Below, in pieces: positions 57,421 to 64,000 of a stretch of DNA of 64,000 nt. The number at the start of each line of letters is the position of its first letter. Positions within the stretch are counted from its first letter, which is position 1. A program made the translations under genes and the position numbers. The notes under the pieces are model-generated. The model worked only from the letters and a program-made list of their open reading frames with translations, was not told the origin of the DNA and did not search any database. Origin of the DNA: Gammaproteobacteria bacterium (GTDB lineage: Bacteria; Pseudomonadota; Gammaproteobacteria; Xanthomonadales; Wenzhouxiangellaceae); the NCBI GenBank assembly GCA_009908385.1, contig JAAAPE010000073.1:62001-126000 (forward strand), read 5' to 3'.

Positions 57421-58305
57421 ATGAGCAAGAGCGCCTACAAGATTCCCGCTGACGGCAAGGTCATGGCCTGCCTGGACAACTCGATCTACGCCGATTCGGT
57501 CGTCGATTACGCGGCCTGGGCATCCGGGCGGCTGGATTCGCAGTTGATCTGCCTGCACGTGCTTGATCGGGAAACGGCCTACGCGTCCCGCGCCGATTAC
57601 AGCGGGAGTATCGGCATCGACAGCCAGTCCGAGCTGCTCGAGGAACTGGTGGAGCTCGACGCCCAGCGATCTCGACTGGCAATGAACCAGGGGCGCGCGT
57701 TGCTCGAGCGTGCGACCAGGCGGGCCGCCGGCGCCGGGGCGGTCAGGCCGGAAGGTCTGCAGCGCCACGGCACGCTCGTCGAGACGGCCGCGGAGCTCGA
57801 GGACGATGTGCGTTTGTTCGTCATCGGCAAGCGGGGGGAGTCGGTCGACTTCAACAGGGGACACCTGGGCGCCAATCTCGAGCGCACCGTTCGCGGGGTT
57901 CACCGTCCCTTGCTCGTGACGTCCCGGAAGTTTCGCCCCGTCGAGCGCTTCGCGATTGCCTTCGACGGCAGCGACACCACCCGGAAATGCGTCGAGATGG
58001 TCTGCCAGAGCCCCCTTCTGAAAGATATCGACTGTCACCTGATCGCCGCCGGCAGCGAAGACGGCAAGCTGCGCGGGGGCCTTGACTGGGCAAGGCTGGC
58101 ACTCGAGTCGGCGGGCTTTGCTCCGAACACAGTCGTACAATCCGGCGACGCGGAGCGTGTCATCTTGGACCAGATCGGGCAGCTGGATATCGACCTGCTG
58201 GTCATGGGTGCCTACGGGCATTCGCGCATTCGCCATCTGATTGTCGGCAGCACGACCACGGCCATCCTGCGCAGCTGCGCCATTCCGGTGTTGCTGCTTC
58301 GCTGA
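57421..58305 (+). CDS. universal stress protein (tandem UspA domains)
   Basis: VMACLDNSIYADSVVDYAAWAS; IDLLVMGAYGHSRIRHLIVGSTTTAILRSCAIPVLLLR. Confidence 0.9.
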   Translation: MSKSAYKIPADGKVMACLDNSIYADSVVDYAAWASGRLDSQLICLHVLDRETAYASRADYSGSIGIDSQSELLEELVELDAQRSRLAMNQGRALLERATRRAAGAGAVRPEGLQRHGTLVETAAELEDDVRLFVIGKRGESVDFNRGHLGANLERTVRGVHRPLLVTSRKFRPVERFAIAFDGSDTTRKCVEMVCQSPLLKDIDCHLIAAGSEDGKLRGGLDWARLALESAGFAPNTVVQSGDAERVILDQIGQLDIDLLVMGAYGHSRIRHLIVGSTTTAILRSCAIPVLLLR

Positions 58306-58311
58306 GCTTCC

Positions 58312-59199
58312 CTAGTTTTCTTTCGTCGGTTTTCCCGCGGTCGAGTAGTTCTTTCCGGAGAGCACCTCTTGCAGAACGGCCTGCTCCACGGAGCTTCGCT
58401 GTCCGGCGGGAACGGGCAGCCGCACGACCAGGTGCACCTCGGTGGCACTGGGCAGGTGGATCGTCACGCGAGGCTCTACCGGCGGCAGGCCGAGCCCCCG
58501 TAGGTCGCTGACCCGGCCCATGTGCGTACGTACCTGCTCGATGAAGGGTGCGCAGTGGCGTTCGGCCGCCTCGAGAAAGGCCTTGCGGGCGGCGTCCCAA
58601 TCGTCCTCGCGCTTGAACGGCACGGTCAGGACGTGAAAGCCGAACTTTTCGGTGAAACTCTCGTTGACGACCGGTTCGGACACGAAAATCGCATTGGGAA
58701 CGATGATCATGCGACCCGTGCGCTGATGCATCGACTTGCCCGGGCCGACTTCCATGACGGTCGTGGTCAGCAGGTTGTGGTCGATGACATCGCCGCGGAA
58801 GTCCTTGACCTGGATCCTATCGCCCAGGTTGAACGCGCCGGCGCTGCTCTTCAGTAGCGAGCCGGTCAGGCACAGGATCAGTTCCTTGGTGGCGACCACG
58901 AAGGCCACGGCGATGGCGACGATAGACAGCGCCAGGGTGCGCAGTTCGTTGCCCCAGATCATGACCAGGCCGAGGAGAAGCAGCAGCAGAAGGCCGTTGC
59001 GCGAGTTGACCAGCCACTTGCGGCGCAGGTCTGCTGTCGCCACGTTGCGGCGGATGTAGCGCGCTGACATCCGTCGCAGGACCATGATCGCAACGATCAG
59101 CACGAGCGTACTGACGACCAGGCTCAGCACGGAGTCGGGGATCGAGAAGTTCGGCAGCCAGTCCATGTTCATCTCATTCGCATCCGCGGTTCCGCTCAA
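58312..59199 (-). CDS. mechanosensitive ion channel (MscS-like) family protein
   Basis: TM helices then AFNLGDRIQVKDFRGDVIDHNLLTTTVMEVG...GRMIIVPNAIFVSEPVVN. Confidence 0.9.
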   Translation of the reverse strand: MSGTADANEMNMDWLPNFSIPDSVLSLVVSTLVLIVAIMVLRRMSARYIRRNVATADLRRKWLVNSRNGLLLLLLLGLVMIWGNELRTLALSIVAIAVAFVVATKELILCLTGSLLKSSAGAFNLGDRIQVKDFRGDVIDHNLLTTTVMEVGPGKSMHQRTGRMIIVPNAIFVSEPVVNESFTEKFGFHVLTVPFKREDDWDAARKAFLEAAERHCAPFIEQVRTHMGRVSDLRGLGLPPVEPRVTIHLPSATEVHLVVRLPVPAGQRSSVEQAVLQEVLSGKNYSTAGKPTKEN

Positions 59200-59353
59200 T
59201 TGATGTCGGCAAAGGGAGAATAGCAGTCTTGGCGGGCCGCCTTGACCGGGATGGGTCTGGCGACTAGTCTCTTCGGCAAGTGCCGGCCAGCGGCAAGGGG
59301 GCGAGCCTGGCGGCTGCGATTCGACTGCAACCTACCGTGACCGAGGGAGCGGA

Positions 59354-60487
59354 GTGGTGTCGGCGAAACGGAAAGTGGCGGAACTGTTCGAAGCCGCGGG
59401 CGTGGCCATCGACGGCGACCGGCCCTGGGATATACAGGTTCACGACGATCGTCTCTATCGGCGTGTCCTGGCAGAGGGATCGATCGGCGCCGGCGAGTCG
59501 TACATGGTCGGCTGGTGGGATGTCGAGCGACTCGACCAGTTCTTTCAGCGCGTCCTGGGCGCGCAGCTCGATCAGGTCATCCGAACCCCGTCGACCCTGT
59601 GGCAGGTTTTGCTAAGCAGGTTCGCCAACCTGCAGAGCCGGCGACGTTCACGACAGGTCGCCGAGCAGCATTACGACCTGTCGAATCGTCTCTACGAGGC
59701 CATGCTCGGGCCGACCATGCAGTACACCTGTGCCTACTACGGCGCCGACGGTTCCGGAACCGGCCTCGACGAGGCGCAGCGCGCCAAGCTTTCCCTGATC
59801 GCTAGAAAGCTGCATCTCGAGCCCGGCATGCGGGTGCTCGAACTGGGCGGCGGTTTCGGTGAACTGGCCCGTTACCTTGCCGCCGAGCACGGCTGCGAAG
59901 TGGTCAGCTTCAACATCAGCCGCCAGCAGGTCGACTACGCGCGCCGTATCTGCGAGGGGCTGCCGGTCGATGTCAGGCCCAAGGACTATCGAGAGGCGAT
60001 GGATCTGCCCGAAAGCTTCGACCGGGTCGTGAGCGTCGGCCTGATGGAGCACGTCGGTCCGAAGAACTATCGCGGGTTCTTCGAGCTGATCAGGGCGCGG
60101 CTGAAGGCCGGTGGCCTGGCGCTGGTGCATACCATCGGCGGCAACGTCAGCCGCAGCATGGCCGATGCCTGGATCACGAAGTACATTTTCCCCGGCGGCG
60201 TGATCCCTTCGGAGGCTCAACTGACCAGCGCGAAGGAGGGTCTCCTCGTGCTGGAGGACTGGCACAACTTCGGACCCGACTACGACCGCACGCTGATGGC
60301 CTGGGAAGCGAACTTCCTCGAGGCCTGGCCGAGACTGGCCGAGCGGGACAACCTGGACGAACGCTTCTACCGGATGTGGCGCTACTACCTCAACTGCTCC
60401 GCTGGCGCGTTCCGCTCGCGCGGGCTCAATCTCTGGCAGATGGTGCTCAGTCGAGGCGACGTGGCGCGCTATGTGCCGGTCCGCTAG
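59354..60487 (+). CDS. cyclopropane-fatty-acyl-phospholipid synthase family SAM methyltransferase
   Basis: QHYDLSNRLYEAMLGPTMQYTCAYY; GMRVLELGGGFGELARYLA; FDRVVSVGLMEHVGPKNYRGFFELI; IFPGGVIPSEAQL. Confidence 0.93.
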   Translation: MVSAKRKVAELFEAAGVAIDGDRPWDIQVHDDRLYRRVLAEGSIGAGESYMVGWWDVERLDQFFQRVLGAQLDQVIRTPSTLWQVLLSRFANLQSRRRSRQVAEQHYDLSNRLYEAMLGPTMQYTCAYYGADGSGTGLDEAQRAKLSLIARKLHLEPGMRVLELGGGFGELARYLAAEHGCEVVSFNISRQQVDYARRICEGLPVDVRPKDYREAMDLPESFDRVVSVGLMEHVGPKNYRGFFELIRARLKAGGLALVHTIGGNVSRSMADAWITKYIFPGGVIPSEAQLTSAKEGLLVLEDWHNFGPDYDRTLMAWEANFLEAWPRLAERDNLDERFYRMWRYYLNCSAGAFRSRGLNLWQMVLSRGDVARYVPVR

Positions 60488-60495
60488 GTGGTGAC

Positions 60496-61833
60496 ATGAC
60501 CGAAGCTGCCTGGCAGCGCCATCGACGCCGCGTGGCAGAACTGTCGCGGGGATTGACCGGTTCCCGCGGGGCGGTTCGCCTGCGCAAGCGCACCAGCAAC
60601 CTGTTCCGCCCACGCGAAGACGTCGAGCGCACCGAGCTCGACGTCACTGCGCTCGACCACGTCATCGAGATCGACGAGGAAGCCCGATTCGCCGACGTGG
60701 AGGGCATGACCCCCTACGCCGACTTGGTCGATGCCACGCTACCCCACGGACTGGCGCCGGCCATCGTGCCGGAACTCAGGAGCATCACCGTCGGCGGCGC
60801 AATGACCGGGCTGGGCATCGAGTCCATGGCGTTCCGCCACGGCCTGGTGCACCACACGGTCCGGGAGATGGACGTACTCGTCGCCGATGGGCGGGTGCTG
60901 AGTTGCTCGCCCAAGGAACGCCCGGAACTCTTCTTCGGCTTTCCCAACTCTTTCGGTAGCCTGGGTTACGCGACCCGGCTTCGCGTGGGCCTGGTTTCGG
61001 TCGAGAAATACCTGCGCCTGGAGCACACCCGATTCAGCGATTCGGAAAGCCTGTTCGCGGAGATCGCGGAGGAATGCAACCAGCCGAGCTGCGACTACCT
61101 CGACGCGGTGTATTTTGCGCCCGGCGAGGTCGTGCTGACCCGCGCGGGATTCGTCGATTCGCTACCGGCGGAAACCGCGGCGAGCGACTACACCTGGATG
61201 CGGCAGTACTGGAAGAGCCTGCGTGAGAAGCGCGAGGACTACCTGACGATCCACGACTACCTGTGGCGGTGGGATACCGACTGGTTCTGGTGCAGCAAGA
61301 GCCTGGGCATGAATTTCAAGCCCCTGCGCTTCGTCATGGGTCGAAAGCGGCTTAACAGCATCACTTACCAGAAGATCATGCGTGCAAGCCATCACTGGCC
61401 GCTGAGCATGCTCCAGTACGTCCGGCCTCGAACCGAGTCCGTCATCCAGGATGTCGACATCCCGATCGACAATGCCGCGGCCTTCCTGGCCGATTTCGAA
61501 GCGCACATCGGCATCCGCCCGGTATGGATCTGCCCCTTCGTCGTGCCCGACGGCCGATTCTCCCTGTTCGAACTGCGCACCGATACGCCATACATCAATT
61601 TCGGCTTCTGGGACATGGTGCGATCGTGCGAGCCCGACGGTCACTACAACGCCCTTGTCGAGGACCTGGTGGCCAGGCACGGCGGGAAGAAGAGCCTTTA
61701 CTCGCGAAGCACCTACGACGAGTCGAGATTCTGGCAGGAGTTCGACCGCGCCACCTACGAATCCCTCAAGCGCGAGTGCGATCCTCACGGCCGATTTCCC
61801 GGGCTTTACGAAAAGGCGGTCAAGAGCCGTTGA
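60496..61833 (+). CDS. FAD-binding oxidoreductase (DIMINUTO/24-dehydrocholesterol reductase-like; TmsA-like candidate)
   Basis: FADVEGMTPYADLVDATLPHGLAPAIVPELRSITVGGAMTGLGIESMAFRHGLVHHTVREMDVLVADGRVL; PNSFGSLGYATRLRV. Confidence 0.85.
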   Translation: MTEAAWQRHRRRVAELSRGLTGSRGAVRLRKRTSNLFRPREDVERTELDVTALDHVIEIDEEARFADVEGMTPYADLVDATLPHGLAPAIVPELRSITVGGAMTGLGIESMAFRHGLVHHTVREMDVLVADGRVLSCSPKERPELFFGFPNSFGSLGYATRLRVGLVSVEKYLRLEHTRFSDSESLFAEIAEECNQPSCDYLDAVYFAPGEVVLTRAGFVDSLPAETAASDYTWMRQYWKSLREKREDYLTIHDYLWRWDTDWFWCSKSLGMNFKPLRFVMGRKRLNSITYQKIMRASHHWPLSMLQYVRPRTESVIQDVDIPIDNAAAFLADFEAHIGIRPVWICPFVVPDGRFSLFELRTDTPYINFGFWDMVRSCEPDGHYNALVEDLVARHGGKKSLYSRSTYDESRFWQEFDRATYESLKRECDPHGRFPGLYEKAVKSR

Positions 61834-61903
61834 ATGCGCTGCGCTCCATTCGGCGCTAGGATAAGGCCGGGAAGGGTTGGCTCACGGCAAGAGGGACAAT
61901 CCG

Positions 61904-62959
61904 ATGAACGAGATGACATTCGTCGCTCCGACGCTAACGTCGAGGCTGACTTGTGCCTGCAATTGCGCCTACGGCATCGACAAGCAATCGGGTAAGTACG
62001 AGCCCCCGGCGATCTACCACGATGGCGCCGGTTGGACCGACGGGCCCGCGGCGATATCCGCGCCCGAATCCGGTCAGCCCGACGGCCCGCGCATCAACGC
62101 CTGCCTCGTGGGGCGCAATCAGGACGGCATCATCCTGGCCTTCCGGGGCACCCTGCCGCCGGCCTGGACGGTGGCCAGCCTGGAGGACTGGTGGCAGGAT
62201 ATCGTCGACGCCGAGCCGGTGGCTGCGCCGCCGCTTCCCGGCGCGGTTCATTCCGGCTTCCTGGCTGCGCTGGAGACCCTCTGGCAGAATGTCGTGCAGG
62301 AGGTTCAGCGCCTGCGAGCCGAGCATCCTTCGGCCCCCGTCCTCGTCACCGGTCACAGCAAGGGCGGGCCGATGGCAAGCATTGCGGCCGCCCGGCTTTA
62401 CCTGTCCGAGGGGCTCTCCATCGGCGGCGTCACGACTTTCGCCTCGCCCCACCCCGGTGATCGCGACTTCGTGCACGGCTATCCGTCGGACATCGAGGTC
62501 ACGCGTTACGAGAACTACCTCGACCTCGTGCCCTTTCTGCCGCCGACCGACGCGTTCTTTGCGGTATGGAAGGGCTTGCCCACCAGCTGGAAGAAGTCGT
62601 TCTGCGACTGGCTCGAGCCGATCTGCAAGGTCCTGGATGCCGCCGGGAACTGGCACTACGAGTCGCTGGGCAAGCTGCTGTTCGTCACTCGGGAGGGAAC
62701 GGTCGTGGGATCCGGCAATGGACAGGCCGATCCGGAGTATCGCATCGGGCAGATCGTCATGGCGCTGTTCGGGTTCGAAAGCGTCGAGGCCATGAACGCC
62801 GCCGCGCGAGCCGGTCGCGATGTCCAAGGCTCCGAGAGCGGTCTTCAGCGCATCGGCGCCGCCCATTGCATCGCGTGCCCATGCAGTCAGCCGGGCAAGC
62901 TGTGTGCAGGCGGCTACATGACCGGCGCCGGTGGCAAGCCGATCTGCCCCGCCGACTGA
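61904..62959 (+). CDS. class 3 lipase-like protein with Cys-rich C-terminus
   Basis: DGIILAFRGT, VLVTGHSKGGPMASIAAARL, VTTFASPHPGDRDF; tail CIACPCSQPGKLCAGGYMTGAGGKPICPAD. Confidence 0.85.
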   Translation: MNEMTFVAPTLTSRLTCACNCAYGIDKQSGKYEPPAIYHDGAGWTDGPAAISAPESGQPDGPRINACLVGRNQDGIILAFRGTLPPAWTVASLEDWWQDIVDAEPVAAPPLPGAVHSGFLAALETLWQNVVQEVQRLRAEHPSAPVLVTGHSKGGPMASIAAARLYLSEGLSIGGVTTFASPHPGDRDFVHGYPSDIEVTRYENYLDLVPFLPPTDAFFAVWKGLPTSWKKSFCDWLEPICKVLDAAGNWHYESLGKLLFVTREGTVVGSGNGQADPEYRIGQIVMALFGFESVEAMNAAARAGRDVQGSESGLQRIGAAHCIACPCSQPGKLCAGGYMTGAGGKPICPAD

Positions 62960-63011
62960 CCAGCGAAGCGTTTGGCGGCGGTAGCGGGACGGGAAGCGTT
63001 CTGGAGTCGAA

Positions 63012-63656
63012 GTGATGGGTGTCAAGGAAGCCTACGACCGCTGGGCCAGGCTGTACGACGACAACGACAACCGCACGCGTGATCTGAATAGGCAGTGCCT
63101 GCGGCAGGCCGGGCTTCCACTGACCGGTGGTCGCGTGTTCGAGGCTGGCTGCGGGACGGGGCTGAATACCGAGTACCTGGCTGGCCACGCTGACCATGTC
63201 GTGGCGATGGATTTTTCCGAGGGCATGCTCGAGCGTGCTCGTCGTCGCGTCGAATCGTCCTCGGTGCGCTTCGAGTCCGGAGACATCACCCAGGCCTGGC
63301 CGGTCGAAGACGCATCCTGTGACCTGGTCGTGATCACCCTGGTGCTCGAGCACATCGACAACCTCGGCCGCGTGCTTGCGCAGGCCCGGCGCGTTCTGAA
63401 CGGAAATGGACTGCTCTACGTTGCAGAGCTGCACCCTTACCGGCAGTTGATCGGCAAGCAGGCAAGATTCACGCCCGAAGGCAGTGAGCGCGAAGAGCTG
63501 GTTCCGACCTGGAGGCATTCGATTTCGGAGTACGTTTCCAGTGCGATGGGTGTAGGCCTCGTTCTGCGAGGGATGGCCGAACCCAGGGCCGAAGGGGACG
63601 AGGTGCCGCGATTGCTGCAGCTGTGGATGTCCCCTTCCTTCAAGCCTGACGCGTGA
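63012..63656 (+). CDS. class I SAM-dependent methyltransferase
   Basis: YDRWARLYDDNDNRTRDL; VFEAGCGTGLNTEYLAGHADHVVAMDFSEGMLERA; DLVVITLVLEHI. Confidence 0.9.
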   Translation: MMGVKEAYDRWARLYDDNDNRTRDLNRQCLRQAGLPLTGGRVFEAGCGTGLNTEYLAGHADHVVAMDFSEGMLERARRRVESSSVRFESGDITQAWPVEDASCDLVVITLVLEHIDNLGRVLAQARRVLNGNGLLYVAELHPYRQLIGKQARFTPEGSEREELVPTWRHSISEYVSSAMGVGLVLRGMAEPRAEGDEVPRLLQLWMSPSFKPDA

Positions 63657-64000
63657 TGACGGGCGGCGGTCGGCGCGATTGACTGAGGGCGACGCCCCCG
63701 AGGATCAGCGCGCCGGCGATCAGCATGCCCGAGGTGATGGGTTCTGCCAGCACCAGCCAGGCCCAGGCGACGCCGAAGAGTGGGACCAGGTAGGTCACCG
63801 TGGCCGTCCCACTCGGGCCGATCTTTTCGAGCAGCCTGAACAGCAAGGCGTACGCGACGCCGGTGCACAGTACACCCAGCGTGACGGCGCTGGCCCAGAC
63901 CGCAGCCGACAGGGTCTGCTCCGGCCAGTGCCAGACAGCCATGGGCGAGAGCACGACAGCGCTGCACGACAGGGTGGCGCCGCCGAGCGCCACGGGGGGC
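63640..64000 (-). CDS. EamA/DMT family transporter, C-terminal part (truncated by window end)
   Basis: AVTLGVLCTGVAYALLFRLLEKIGPSGTATVTYLVPLFGVAWAWLVLAEPITSGMLIAGALILGGVAL. Confidence 0.85.
   Translation of the reverse strand, partial: PPVALGGATLSCSAVVLSPMAVWHWPEQTLSAAVWASAVTLGVLCTGVAYALLFRLLEKIGPSGTATVTYLVPLFGVAWAWLVLAEPITSGMLIAGALILGGVALSQSRRPPPVITRQA

Overview
Chromosomal window of a high-GC gammaproteobacterium. Gene content and order (recN/grpE/dnaK/dnaJ/dapB; ratA-rnfH/bamE/fur; smpB-ssrA) suggest a Xanthomonadales/Wenzhouxiangella/Chromatiales-like background; that placement is inference. Nearly all of it is coding, with about 57 protein genes, a tmRNA (tag ANDDNYALAA), tRNA-Ala(GGC) and tRNA-Glu(TTC). 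No prophage, transposase, integrase or CRISPR array is visible. The most interesting material is intergenic. (i) A 262-bp nested palindrome at 33336-33597, between the beta-lactamase-family gene and ssrA. It has 31-nt terminal inverted repeats (28/31) enclosing two further long hairpins, so it would fold as a compact three-way junction. It is flanked by opposed Rho-independent terminators and by an 18-nt inverted copy of the ssrA T-arm. (ii) Five intergenic loci share one architecture: a short-period array (7-, 8- or 10-bp units) facing an approximately reverse-complementary array. Two of them, 16 kb apart, use the same repeat words. Other points: two paralogous sigma-factor/195-aa membrane-protein modules, a low-GC two-gene insert splitting folP from glmM, a complete ligase-associated DNA-repair cassette, a candidate 10-methyl/branched fatty-acid gene pair, and sigma32-type promoters before grpE and dnaK. 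All calls were made by eye from the sequence; no searches were run.
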